Below the pieces are notes generated by a model. That model saw only the letters and a program-made list of their open reading frames with translations, did not search any database and was not told where the DNA came from. A program made the translations under genes and the position numbers. DNA of 64,000 bases from NCBI RefSeq assembly GCF_040126305.1, contig NZ_CP149510.1:231001-295000 (forward strand). The letters run 5' to 3'. Below, one piece after another: positions 36,106-45,388 of this stretch; the first letter of the stretch is position 1, and every line of letters starts with the position of its first letter. Source of the DNA: Pararhizobium sp. A13 (GTDB lineage Bacteria > Pseudomonadota > Alphaproteobacteria > Rhizobiales > Rhizobiaceae).

Positions 36106-36409
36106 CCAAACCCTTGGTTTTTAACCTTGCCGGGAAATGGTTGCAAAGAGCTGATTTTGCGACTTGATGTCTGCGGCGTCTGATGAAACCATCGCGGTCG
36201 ATACGGCTGTCACGGAACAATCGCAACTGTGGTCTAATCCGCTGTGCTGCCTGCCTAACCCGCCAAAACAGGAGGTGGCATGAAAGAGGCCGCGCCCGCT
36301 GAGAGAACGGATCACTGAGATGCAGGTGATGATCGAGGGACAGTCACACTTCCAGCCTTTCGGCTTACCTTATTGGGGTTTCGCAGATCTCAATAAGGGA
36401 GTTAGAAGC
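36106..36409 (+). other. Non-coding left flank of the IS110-family element
   Basis: About 300 bases between the last terminator and the transposase start. There is no plausible gene. In IS110-type elements the non-coding end on this side can encode the guide (bridge) RNA; the exact left boundary could not be found by eye. Confidence 0.5.
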
Positions 36410-37477
36410 ATGACTGCCTCTTATGAATACCATATCGGCGTGGACTACCACAAATCCTACAGCCACCTTGTTGTCCAGGACAGTAGCGGCAAGACGCTGA
36501 GATCAGGCCGGGTGAAGAACAATCGCCAGTCGCTGGGCGGCTTCCTGGAACGCTATCGCCAGAACTCGCATGCGGTTGTCGAAGCGACGCGCAACTGGAT
36601 GGTGATGTACGACTGGCTCGACGACATTTGTGATGATGTCGTTCTCGCCCATCCGTTAAAGGTCAAGGCGATCGCCGACGCCAAAATCAAGACCGACAAG
36701 ATCGATGCCACGGTTCTGGCACATCTGCTTCGCGCCGACCTGGTGCCGGAGGCCTGGGCGCCAACCGAGAAGTCACGGGAGCTGCGCGTCGCCCTGCGCG
36801 AGCGGATGTTTTACGTGCGGCTACGCACGATGACGAAGAACCGGATCGTCACCGTCTTTGATCGCTATCCGGAGCAAACGGCACTGCTGAGGAAGCTCGG
36901 CGACCTGTTCGGCAAGGCCGGCCGCGTCCAGCTGGCGCAAGTGAAGGTCTCGGAAATCGACCGCATCCAGATCGACCGTGGCCTCGACTTCATCGGCGAC
37001 ATCGACGTCCGGATCAAGCAGTCGGAAGCAACGATCCGAGCGATGACCAAGGCCAATGCCAACGTCAAGCTGTTGAAGACGATCCCCGGTATCGGCGAGT
37101 TCTTCGCCCGGCTGATTGACGCGGAGATCGACGACATATCGCGGTTCCGCAACCCGAAGAAGCTTGCCGCCTATGCCGGCCTTGTGCCCTCGACCTACTC
37201 CTCCGGCGGCAAGACCTATCACGGCAAGATCATCAAGCAGGGCAACAAGTGGCTGCGCTGGGCTTTCGTCGAGGCGGTGGCCCCCGCCATCGCCAGCGAT
37301 GCGCAGCTGCGCGCCCAATACGAACACCTGAAGATCAGAGGAGTGAACAAGGCGCGCGTGGCCATTGCACGCAAGCTTTTGACGATCGCCTTCCAGATCC
37401 TGCGTGACCAGCGCGCCTATGAGCCGCGCGACACCAGCACCAGGGAAGGCGCGTCGACGATATCCCGGTTGTCCTGA
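36410..37477 (+). mobile_element. IS110-family transposase (DEDD, Tnp_20)
   Basis: 355 residues. The N-terminal DEDD RuvC-like domain shows HIGVDYHKSYSHLVV (first Asp), AVVEATRNW (Glu) and KIKTDKIDATVLAHLLRADL (Asp pair). The C-terminal Tnp_20 domain has KTIPGIGEFFARLIDAEI and the probable catalytic Ser in AGLVPSTYSSGGKTYHGKI. Length and domains appear complete, so the element may be active. The start at 36410 follows AAGGGAG. It inserted between the Omp10-like gene and the 5'-nucleotidase gene. No terminal inverted repeats or target duplications were expected or found, as is usual for this family. Confidence 0.93.
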
Positions 37478-37751
37478 TGACAGTCTAGCGAGCCCGGCAG
37501 GACTGGGCTGCGCTCTTACAGGAGAATGGGAAGCCGGGAGCCGAACGCCACTCTGTGACCGAAGCCACAAGCATCAGGGTCACGCATTGGAGAATGGTTC
37601 AAGAACCGAAGGACAGCAAAAGCAATCTGTCCGGCGGGAAAGAAGGACTTTGCCGATCGGCGCGATTGCCGGTCAAACATTAACCGAACCCAAGGAAAAA
37701 GCCGCCAAATGGTGGTGTTCTGCTCCTTGCGTTCTTTCATTGGAGACATAC
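37478..37751 (+). other. Non-coding right flank of the IS110-family element and promoter region of the next gene
   Basis: 274 bases without a gene. It includes short hairpin-prone stretches such as GAGCCCGGCAGGACTGGGCT. The junction between the element and the host DNA is unresolved. Confidence 0.5.
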
Positions 37752-39662
37752 ATGATCAGACATTTGCGAACCGGGCTGATGACGGCCTCGATCCTTGCGC
37801 TTTCAACCAGCGCCGCCTTCGCCGATTATGAATTGAACATCCTGCACATCAACGATTTCCACTCCCGCATCGAATCGATCAACAAGTACGATTCCACCTG
37901 CACGGCAGAGGAAGAAGGCAAGAACGAATGCTTCGGCGGTGCTGCCCGGCTGAAGGTGGCGATCGACCAGAAGCGCGGGGAACTGGCTGGCAAGAACGTG
38001 CTGCTTCTGAATGCCGGCGACAACTTCCAGGGATCGTTGTTCTACACGACCTACAAGGGTGCCGCCGAAGCCGAATTCCTCAACCTGATGAATTTCGACG
38101 CCATGACCGTCGGCAACCATGAATTCGACGACGGCGAAGACGGGCTCGCCACCTTCCTCGACAAGGTCACTTTCCCGGTTCTCTCCTCCAACGTGCTCGC
38201 CGGCTACAAGTCGAAACTCATCGATCGCATCAAGCCCTCACTTGTGCTTGATGTCGGCGGCCAGAAGGTCGGCATCGTCGGCGCGGTCACCAACGACACG
38301 GCCGAAATCTCTTCGCCGGGCGACAATGTGCTGATCGGGATTGACGTCGACACCATCACGACTGCCGTACAGGAACTGAAGAAGCAGGGCGTCGACAAGA
38401 TCATCGCGCTCACCCATGTCGGCTATCCGCGCGATCTCGCCGTGATCGCTAAAATTCCGGATGTCGACATCGTGGTTGGCGGCCACTCGCACAGCCTGTT
38501 GTCCAACACGGACGAGAAGGCCGAGGGCCCATACCCGACGATGGTCGACAATCCCGGCGGCTACAAGGTACCGGTCGTTCAGGCCGGGTCCTACAGCAAG
38601 TATCTCGGCGACCTCGTCGTCACCTTCGACGACAGTGGCGTCGTCAAGGCGGCCAAGGGCGATCCGATCCTGATCGATTCCAAGATCAAGCCGGACGAAA
38701 CGATCCTCGCCCGCATCAAGGAACTGGCAAAGCCGATCGAGGAGCTGAAGACCAGGATCATCGGCAAGACCGACGCGCCGATAGATGGAAGCCGCGAATC
38801 CTGCCGCGCCCGCGAATGCCAGATGGGCGACCTGGTGACCGACGCCATGCTTGACCGCGTCAAGGGCCAGGGCGTGACCATCGCCATCACCAACGGCGGC
38901 GGTCTCAGGGCGTCGATCGACGCCGGCGACGTCTCGATGGGCGAAGCGATCACCGTCCTGCCGTTCCAAAACACGGTTGCGACCTTCCAGATCAAGGGTG
39001 CCGACATCACCGCGGCGCTTGAAAACGGCCTGGGCCAGATCGAGGAAGGCGGCGGCCGCTTCCCGCAGGTGGCCGGCATGAAGTTCGCCTTCGACAAGTC
39101 CAAGCCCGTTGGCAGCCGCGTCTCGAACATCGAGGTCAAGGAAGGCGAGACCTTCGTCCCGCTTGATCCGGCCAAGACCTACAATGTCGTCTCCAACAAC
39201 TTCATGCGCAATGGCGGCGACGGCTATAGCGTCTTCAAGACCAAGGCCGAAAACGCCTATGACTACGGTCCGGGCCTCGAGACGGTTCTCGCCGACTACC
39301 TCACGGCACACAATCCCTACAAGCCGATGACCGACGGCCGCATCACGGAAATCGCCGCTGCGACAGAGACCCAGCCCTCGGCGCAGACAAGCACCGACAC
39401 CGCTGCAAAAACCGTGACGCCAGAGGTGAAGCCGGCCGAACAGACCAAGACGGAAACCGCGACACCGGAAACCAAGCCGGCAGCAGAAACCGCGGCAGCG
39501 GCAGAGACCAAGCACGTCATCGTCAAGGGCGACACGCTCTGGGCTCTGGCGAAGGCCATCTACGGCAATGGCGAACTCTGGAAAACCATCGCTGCGGCCA
39601 ACGGCAACCCGGTTCCGGAAAAGCTGGAAATCGGCAAGGAACTGCAGATTCCCGCCAAGTAA
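37752..39662 (+). CDS. Periplasmic 5'-nucleotidase/UDP-sugar hydrolase-like protein with C-terminal LysM
   Basis: 636 residues. A signal peptide (MTASILALSTSAAFADY) precedes a calcineurin-type metallophosphatase domain (about 27-330) with INDFHSR, AGDNFQGS, GNHEFDDG and GGHSHS ligand motifs. The 5'-nucleotidase C-terminal domain (about 355-530) has NGGGLRASIDAGDVS and VVSNNFMRNGGDGYSVF. A Thr/Pro/Glu-rich linker leads to a LysM domain (about 587-636: VKGDTLWALAKAIYGNGELW). The LysM should tether the enzyme to peptidoglycan. It salvages nucleosides from extracellular nucleotides. Its promoter lies just past the IS element. Confidence 0.92.
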   Translation: MIRHLRTGLMTASILALSTSAAFADYELNILHINDFHSRIESINKYDSTCTAEEEGKNECFGGAARLKVAIDQKRGELAGKNVLLLNAGDNFQGSLFYTTYKGAAEAEFLNLMNFDAMTVGNHEFDDGEDGLATFLDKVTFPVLSSNVLAGYKSKLIDRIKPSLVLDVGGQKVGIVGAVTNDTAEISSPGDNVLIGIDVDTITTAVQELKKQGVDKIIALTHVGYPRDLAVIAKIPDVDIVVGGHSHSLLSNTDEKAEGPYPTMVDNPGGYKVPVVQAGSYSKYLGDLVVTFDDSGVVKAAKGDPILIDSKIKPDETILARIKELAKPIEELKTRIIGKTDAPIDGSRESCRARECQMGDLVTDAMLDRVKGQGVTIAITNGGGLRASIDAGDVSMGEAITVLPFQNTVATFQIKGADITAALENGLGQIEEGGGRFPQVAGMKFAFDKSKPVGSRVSNIEVKEGETFVPLDPAKTYNVVSNNFMRNGGDGYSVFKTKAENAYDYGPGLETVLADYLTAHNPYKPMTDGRITEIAAATETQPSAQTSTDTAAKTVTPEVKPAEQTKTETATPETKPAAETAAAAETKHVIVKGDTLWALAKAIYGNGELWKTIAAANGNPVPEKLEIGKELQIPAK

Positions 39663-39685
39663 GACAATATGTCTCTTGTCCAAGG

Positions 39686-39715
39686 ACCGGTCCGGGCTTT
39701 CCCGGGCCGGTTTTT
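39686..39715 (+). terminator. Rho-independent terminator of the 5'-nucleotidase gene
   Basis: ACCGG-CCGGG / CCCGG-CCGGT stem with one internal mismatch, followed by TTTTCTTTTT. Confidence 0.85.
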
Positions 39716-39794
39716 CTTTTTAAGAACGGCATGAACCGTGGGGCAGCCTTTCCGTATAAGAGGGGCACAACCCCGTCACATGCAGGATATCCAA

Positions 39795-40829
39795 ATGACC
39801 GCCGCCACCGATATGACCACCCCGAGCCACCCGCCCGTCAAATTCGGAAAAGTGGGTGTGTTGCTGGTCAATCTCGGCACGCCCGACGGCACCGACAAGG
39901 TGTCGATGCGACGCTATCTCAAGGAATTCCTGATGGATCGGCGCGTTATCGAATGGTCGCCGTTCTTCTGGTATCCGATCCTCTTCGGCATCGTCCTCAA
40001 CACCCGCCCGGCCAAGGTCGGCAAGGCCTATGAGACGATCTGGAACAAGGATCTGAACGAGAGCTACCTGCGCACCTATACCCGCGACCAGGCGGAACGG
40101 ATGGCGAAATCCTTCGCCGATATGCAGAATGTGCGGGTCGATTGGGCAATGCGCTATGGCCAGCCATCGATCCAGTCGAAGATGGAGGAACTGCAGAAGG
40201 ACGGCTGCGAAAAGATCCTCGTCTTCCCGCTCTACCCGCAATATGCGGCAGCGACCACGGCGACCGTCAATGACGAGGCTTTCAAGGCGCTGCTGAAAAT
40301 GCGCTGGCAGCCGGCTTTGCGCACCGTTCCTCCCTATCACGACGATCCCGTCTATATCGACGCTTTGGCGAACTCGATCACGGGCCACCTCGCGACACTC
40401 GACTGGGAGCCGGACGTGGTGCTCGCCTCCTTCCACGGCATCCCGCAATCCTATTTCGACAAGGGCGACCCCTATTACTGCCAGTGTCAGAAGACAGCCC
40501 GGCTGCTGCGCGAAAAGCTCGGCTGGCCGAAGGAAAGGCTGCAGGTCACCTTCCAGTCGCGCTTCGGGCCTGAGGAATGGCTGCAGCCCTATACCGACAA
40601 GACGGTCGAGAAACTCGCGAAGGAAGGCACCAAGCGCATCGCCGTCATCAATCCGGGCTTCGTCTCGGATTGCCTGGAGACGCTGGAAGAAATCGCCGAA
40701 CAGGCCGCTGAGAGCTTCCACCATTCAGGCGGCGAGAAGTTCACCCACATCCCTTGCCTCAACGACAGCACGGACGGCATGAAAGTGCTGGAGCACGTCG
40801 TGCGCCGGGAGTTGCAGGGCTGGGCCTGA
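39795..40829 (+). CDS. hemH: Ferrochelatase
   Basis: 344 residues. Motifs are GVLLVNLGTPDG at the N-terminus, the central VFPLYPQYAAATTATV, the catalytic-His region SFHGIPQSYFDKGDPY, TFQSRFGPEEWLQPYT and the C-terminal PGFVSDCLETLEEI with HIPCLNDS. It inserts Fe2+ into protoporphyrin IX at the inner membrane. The start is the ATG at 39795 with AGGA seven bases upstream; an in-frame ATG at 39780 is possible. Only two cysteines near the end resemble partial [2Fe-2S] ligands. Confidence 0.95.
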   Translation: MTAATDMTTPSHPPVKFGKVGVLLVNLGTPDGTDKVSMRRYLKEFLMDRRVIEWSPFFWYPILFGIVLNTRPAKVGKAYETIWNKDLNESYLRTYTRDQAERMAKSFADMQNVRVDWAMRYGQPSIQSKMEELQKDGCEKILVFPLYPQYAAATTATVNDEAFKALLKMRWQPALRTVPPYHDDPVYIDALANSITGHLATLDWEPDVVLASFHGIPQSYFDKGDPYYCQCQKTARLLREKLGWPKERLQVTFQSRFGPEEWLQPYTDKTVEKLAKEGTKRIAVINPGFVSDCLETLEEIAEQAAESFHHSGGEKFTHIPCLNDSTDGMKVLEHVVRRELQGWA

Positions 40830-40830
40830 C

Positions 40831-40956
40831 CACCCTCCCCTTGAGGGGGAGGGTCGGACCGCAGGTCCGGGGTGGGGTGACCGCCCGCGACACCCAACGG
40901 ATCACCCCCACCCGCGACTTCGTCGCGACCTCTCCCCTAAACGGGGAGGTGGAGGG
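40831..40956. repeat. G/C-run palindromic repeat immediately after hemH
   Basis: Two hairpin-containing halves in inverted orientation: CACCCTCCCCTTGAGGGGGA on the left and CTCCCCTAAACGGGGAGGTG on the right, with CGGACCGCAGGTCCGG and CGCGACTTCGTCGCG hairpins between. It resembles, in base runs and design, the element inside pabC. Confidence 0.8.
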
Positions 40957-41069
40957 AGATCAGAACATCCCGGGAAATTCCAACAATCCTTGCAAATATC
41001 CCTATCAACTGCCACGTCTTATCCTAGAGTGCGCCAACAACAGGATGCATCCAACAGGAGAAACGCCCA

Positions 41070-42077
41070 ATGCCTCTGGCCGGACTGGATATTGCCGTCA
41101 TTGTACTCGTGGTCCTGGCCATTCTCGTCATTTTCAAGGGGGTCAAGACTGTCCCGCAAGGCTATCGCTACACTGTCGAACGTTTCGGCCGATACACGAA
41201 AACCCTTGAGCCCGGCCTGAACATCATCATCCCCTTCATCGACGGCATCGGCGCCAGGATGAACGTGATGGAACAGGTGCTCGACGTGCCGACGCAGGAG
41301 GTCATCACCCGCGACAATGCGAGCGTATCGGCCGACGCCGTCGCCTTTTACCAGGTGCTGAACGCCGCCGAGGCCGCCTATCAGGTATCCGATCTGCAGA
41401 CGGCCATTCTGAACCTCACCATGACCAACATCCGCTCCGTCATGGGTTCGATGGACCTTGACGAGCTGCTGTCCAACCGCGACACGATCAACGACAAGCT
41501 GTTGCGGGTCGTCGATGAAGCCGTCGGCCCCTGGGGCATCAAGGTCACCCGCGTCGAGATCAAGGATATCCAGCCGCCGAAGGATCTGGTCGATGCCATG
41601 GCCCGGCAGATGAAGGCGGAGCGCGAGAAGCGCGCCCAGGTGCTGGAAGCCGAAGGCTCGCGCAACGCCCAGATCCTGCGCGCCGAGGGCGCCAAGCAAT
41701 CGGCGATCCTGCAGGCCGAGGGCCAGCGCGAAGCTGCTTTCCGCGACGCAGAAGCGCGCGAACGCCTTGCAGAAGCCGAAGCCAAGGCGACGAAGATGGT
41801 CTCGGAGGCCATCGCCGCCGGCGACGTGCAGGCGATCAACTACTTCGTCGCGCAAAAATACACGGAAGCCATGGCGTCGATCGGCACCGCCCCGAATTCG
41901 AAGATCGTGCTGATGCCGATGGAGGCCTCATCGCTGATCGGTTCGCTCGGCGGCATCGGCGCGATCGCCAGGGAAGTGTTCGGCGATGGCGGCAATTCGC
42001 CGGCCCCCGTGCGGCAGGCGACGCCGCGCACGGCGCCCGTCCGTAATCCCTTCGCAACGCCCCAACAGGAAAGCTGA
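41070..42077 (+). CDS. qmcA: SPFH/Band-7 stomatin-like protein (QmcA type)
   Basis: 335 residues. There is one N-terminal transmembrane segment (LDIAVIVLVVLAILVIF), then the SPFH domain (about 30-190) with TVPQGYRYTVERFGRYTKTL and PTQEVITRDNASVSADAV. A long helical Ala/Glu-rich region (about 190-280) follows that mediates oligomerisation. A Pro-rich tail ends the protein. Partnered SPFH and NfeD proteins form membrane cages or microdomains around proteases such as FtsH. The NfeD-like gene begins 3 bases after the stop. Confidence 0.92.
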   Translation: MPLAGLDIAVIVLVVLAILVIFKGVKTVPQGYRYTVERFGRYTKTLEPGLNIIIPFIDGIGARMNVMEQVLDVPTQEVITRDNASVSADAVAFYQVLNAAEAAYQVSDLQTAILNLTMTNIRSVMGSMDLDELLSNRDTINDKLLRVVDEAVGPWGIKVTRVEIKDIQPPKDLVDAMARQMKAEREKRAQVLEAEGSRNAQILRAEGAKQSAILQAEGQREAAFRDAEARERLAEAEAKATKMVSEAIAAGDVQAINYFVAQKYTEAMASIGTAPNSKIVLMPMEASSLIGSLGGIGAIAREVFGDGGNSPAPVRQATPRTAPVRNPFATPQQES

Positions 42078-42080
42078 TCC

Positions 42081-42539
42081 ATGATCGAGCGCATCATCCT
42101 TGAACTGGGTCCCTGGGGCTGGTGGGCGCTGGGTCTCATGCTGCTGGCAGCGGAAGTCGTGGCGCCCGGCATGTTCCTCGTCTGGATCGGCATTGCTGCC
42201 ATTTTGACCGGCGCCGTCTCCCTGCTGCTCTGGGAAACCAGCTTCTGGGTCTGGCAGGTGCAGCTGGTGTGCTTCGCCGTCCTTTCCGTGCTTGCGGTTT
42301 TCGCCGGGCGCCGCCTGCTTGCCCGCTCCGCCGACATGTCGGACGAGCCGCTCCTCAATCAGCGCGGCGCCCGCCTGATCGGCCGCACCGCCGTGCTTGA
42401 AAAGCCAATCACCGAAGGCCGCGGCCGGATCCGGCTCGACGACACGACATGGACCGTCAGCGGGCCGGACTTGCCCGCCGGCGCCCGCGTCAAGGTGACC
42501 GGCAGCAGCGGCGGCCAGCTGACCGTGGAAAGCGCCTGA
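42081..42539 (+). CDS. NfeD-like membrane protein
   Basis: 152 residues. Three transmembrane segments lie between about residues 10 and 78 (WWALGLMLLAAEVVAPGMFLVWIGIAAILTGA begins the first). The C-terminal OB-fold domain (about 90-150) has LIGRTAVLEKPITEGRGRI and WTVSGPDLPAGARVKV. It pairs with the upstream SPFH protein, as is usual for this family. Confidence 0.92.
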   Translation: MIERIILELGPWGWWALGLMLLAAEVVAPGMFLVWIGIAAILTGAVSLLLWETSFWVWQVQLVCFAVLSVLAVFAGRRLLARSADMSDEPLLNQRGARLIGRTAVLEKPITEGRGRIRLDDTTWTVSGPDLPAGARVKVTGSSGGQLTVESA

Positions 42540-42633
42540 AATTAAAGGCGAAAGCCGTTTCGGAAAGGAATGGTTAACCACATCCGTTTACGGTTGCTCA
42601 ACACTGGTAAACGGATTTCCGGGCATTCGGCAG

Positions 42634-44136
42634 ATGACGCCAATCTTTCCACGCACGAAGAGGACTTGCGTCCTTCGCCCGGCCGCTGCTGCCTGGCTCG
42701 TTGCCGGTTGTGCGCTATTTTCGCCCTGGACCGTCGCCGCCCAGGCTCTTGTTCCAGTGCCCGACGGCACCGGAACGACGGCTTCCGACGACCCTGCAAC
42801 AACCACACCCGGCACGACGAATGCCAACGCTGCCGCAATCGCCGCTACCGCGACCGGTGAGGATGACGCCGCCCTCACCACCGGCTCGATCAGCACCGAT
42901 GCAGGCGAACCGCTGCTCAACGATCCGAGCATCGATGAGGACATGGCTCGCACCAATCTGCGCGAAAACACCGTCGATGGTCTGCGGTCGCAACTCGATC
43001 TCGAACGCGACGACGCGCCCGGCATCCGGCTTGGCAGCTTCATCCTGAAACCGGCCCTCGGCCAGACCTTCAATTACGAAAGCACGAAGACCGGCAGTTC
43101 GAAGGAAACCCGCAGCTATCTCGAAACCGGCCTGAAAGGCACGCTGACCTCCGACTGGTCGCGTCACCAGCTATCCGTGACCGGCGAAGGCACCTGGCAG
43201 CGCAACGTCTCCGGTTCCGGCGAAACCGAACCGACCGCCGACATCGAGGCTGCCCTTCGCCTCGACATCGGCAACGACACCACGGGAACGTTGAAGGCCG
43301 GCTATCATTTCGAGCGCGAGGATGCGACCGATCCGAACGCAATCAGCGACGCGAGCACGCAGTCGGGCGTCAACCAATATACGCTCGGCGCCGGCATTGC
43401 GCATGACTTCGGCATCCTGCGCGGCTCCGCCAAGGTGGATTTCGACCGTTACGTCTATGGCGATGTGGATCTCAGCGACGGCTCAACATTGTCGCAGCAG
43501 GACAGGAACCGCAATGCGGGCGCTGTCACCCTGCGGGCGGGCTACGAGCTCTCGCCGGCACTCGTCCCGTTCATCGAGGCGTCCGCCGGAAAATCGGTCT
43601 ACGACCTGCGTACAGATACGTCCGGTTTCGCGCGATCCTATGACAGCTACGGCGGCCGGGCCGGCGTCGAAGTCGATCTCGGCGAAAAGCTCAACGGCGA
43701 AATCGCGCTCGGCTACGAGACCTACCGCTTCGACGACAATCGCCTCGATAATCTGAGCGGCTTCACCATCGACGGCCTGCTCAACTGGTCGCCCCAGCGC
43801 GGCACCAACATAACCTACGGCATTTCGACCGGCATCGAGCCTTCGACCACGGCCGGCGACAGCGGCGCACTCGCCTATACGCTGAGCAGCAACGCGACGC
43901 ATGAGCTCCGCTCGAACCTGGTGGCCCGCCTGTCGAACAGCCTGACCTTCCGCAACTATCCCTCCGGCAGCGTCTCGGAGGACCAGAGGGTCTGGCTCGC
44001 CGGCGCCGGCCTCACCTGGGACCTGAACCGTTATCTCGCCCTTACCGGCGATGTCGGCTACGAGCGCACCACGCAGGATACCGGCCCCTCGACGAATATT
44101 GCGCGCGTCGGCGTCGGCCTAACGCTGCGGCGTTAA
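42634..44136 (+). CDS. Outer-membrane beta-barrel protein
   Basis: 500 residues. A signal peptide (AAAAWLVAGCALFSPWTVAAQ) is followed by a 90-residue Thr/Ala-rich linker, then about 360 residues of alternating amphipathic strands ending in the aromatic-free RVGVGLTLRR. The pattern matches the BBP2-type outer-membrane barrel family. It may act in polysaccharide export or surface structure, given the nearby galU, but the substrate is unknown. The gene begins about 95 bases after nfeD and ends at a bidirectional terminator. Confidence 0.8.
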   Translation: MTPIFPRTKRTCVLRPAAAAWLVAGCALFSPWTVAAQALVPVPDGTGTTASDDPATTTPGTTNANAAAIAATATGEDDAALTTGSISTDAGEPLLNDPSIDEDMARTNLRENTVDGLRSQLDLERDDAPGIRLGSFILKPALGQTFNYESTKTGSSKETRSYLETGLKGTLTSDWSRHQLSVTGEGTWQRNVSGSGETEPTADIEAALRLDIGNDTTGTLKAGYHFEREDATDPNAISDASTQSGVNQYTLGAGIAHDFGILRGSAKVDFDRYVYGDVDLSDGSTLSQQDRNRNAGAVTLRAGYELSPALVPFIEASAGKSVYDLRTDTSGFARSYDSYGGRAGVEVDLGEKLNGEIALGYETYRFDDNRLDNLSGFTIDGLLNWSPQRGTNITYGISTGIEPSTTAGDSGALAYTLSSNATHELRSNLVARLSNSLTFRNYPSGSVSEDQRVWLAGAGLTWDLNRYLALTGDVGYERTTQDTGPSTNIARVGVGLTLRR

Positions 44137-44143
44137 ACACGTA

Positions 44144-44177
44144 AAAGCCCCGCCTGCTTTGCCGCAAGCGGGGCTTT
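44144..44177. terminator. Bidirectional terminator between the barrel gene and galU
   Basis: AAAGCCCCGC / GCGGGGCTTT stem with a 14-base loop; A-rich on the left and T-rich on the right, so it works for both convergent genes. Confidence 0.85.
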
Positions 44178-44196
44178 CTCTCATTCAAGCGCGAGC

Positions 44197-45084
44197 CTAC
44201 TGCAGCTTCGCAACGAGCGCCTTGAACTGGGCTTCGACAGCCGGGCGGATGTCGGCGCGCTCAAGCGCAAAAGCGACGTTCGCAAGAATGAAGCCATCCT
44301 TGGCACCACAGTCGAAAGTCTCGCCACGGAACAGATAGCCGGCGAAATCCTGGGACTTGAGCAGCTTCAGCATGCCGTCCGTGAGCTGGATTTCGTTCCC
44401 TGCTCCACGCGCCTGATTTTCCAGGATAGAGAAGATTTCCGGCTGCAGGATGTAGCGGCCGTTGATGAAGAAGTTGGACGGTGCCGTACCCTTGGCCGGT
44501 TTCTCGACCATGTCGGTGATGCGGAAACCGTCGCCGACCTTCTCGCCGACACCGACGATGCCGTATTTGTGCGCCTGGTCCGGTTCGCACTCCTCCACCG
44601 CGACGATGTTGCCGCCGCTCTGCGAATAGAGATCGATCATCCCCTTCATGCAGCCCGGCTCGCCGCGCATGATCATGTCCGGCAAAAGCAGCGCAAAGGG
44701 TTCGTTGCCGACGATCTCGCGGGCGCACCAGACGGCGTGACCAAGCCCCAGCGGCTCCTGCTGGCGGGTGAAGCTCACCGAGCCCGCCTTCGGCAGTTGC
44801 TGCGCCAGAAGCGTCATCTCGGCCTTCTTGCTGCGCTCGCGCAGCGTCTGCTCAAGCTCGAAATGAATGTCGAAATAGTCTTCGATCACATGCTTGTTGC
44901 GGCCTGTGACAAAAACGAAATGTTCAATGCCTGCTTCGAGCGCCTCGTCGACGACATACTGGATGATGGGCTTGTCAACGACCGTCAGCATTTCCTTGGG
45001 AACGGCTTTGGTCGCGGGCAGAAATCTTGTTCCAAGACCGGCCACGGGGAACACGGCCTTACGAACTTTACGCTTGTCAGTCAT
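44197..45084 (-). CDS. galU: UTP-glucose-1-phosphate uridylyltransferase
   Basis: 295 residues. The nucleotide-binding motif is [22 protein letters not shown]. Also present are [37 protein letters not shown] and [13 protein letters not shown]. It makes UDP-glucose for exopolysaccharide, LPS core and trehalose. The start at 45084 (MTDKRKVRK) is chosen because GGAG lies six bases upstream; the ATG at 45090 directly abuts that GGAG, and the ATG at 45102 is further away. Confidence 0.95.
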   Translation of the reverse strand: MTDKRKVRKAVFPVAGLGTRFLPATKAVPKEMLTVVDKPIIQYVVDEALEAGIEHFVFVTGRNKHVIEDYFDIHFELEQTLRERSKKAEMTLLAQQLPKAGSVSFTRQQEPLGLGHAVWCAREIVGNEPFALLLPDMIMRGEPGCMKGMIDLYSQSGGNIVAVEECEPDQAHKYGIVGVGEKVGDGFRITDMVEKPAKGTAPSNFFINGRYILQPEIFSILENQARGAGNEIQLTDGMLKLLKSQDFAGYLFRGETFDCGAKDGFILANVAFALERADIRPAVEAQFKALVAKLQ

Positions 45085-45388
45085 TGACATCTCCAGAATC
45101 ACGACATTGCGATCTTAAACGGGGAAAATTGTTATCAATAGGGATTAAGCGGCAAATTGCTATTTTTTTGCGAAGGAAGACGATGCCGCCTATTCATGGT
45201 AAAGAATTTGTTGACTTCATTTTCGTAAGATTCCCACTCTGGCGGTTGCCTTTTGGCTGAACGGCCCGAAAATGGAACCACATGCATGTAACCTGTGCAT
45301 GAAGCTGGCTCTAAGACTGTAAATTTGCGCACCGCCGATCAGACCACACGATCCTGTGCGGAGCGCCGACCAACGGAAACGACAGCTG

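Noticed and set aside
45183..45260. 25-codon ORF (begins MPPIHGKEFVDFIF) upstream of the transglycosylase gene, with GAAGGA before it
   Set aside because: Too short and without conservation evidence; the Shine-Dalgarno is ordinary and the frame could easily be chance.
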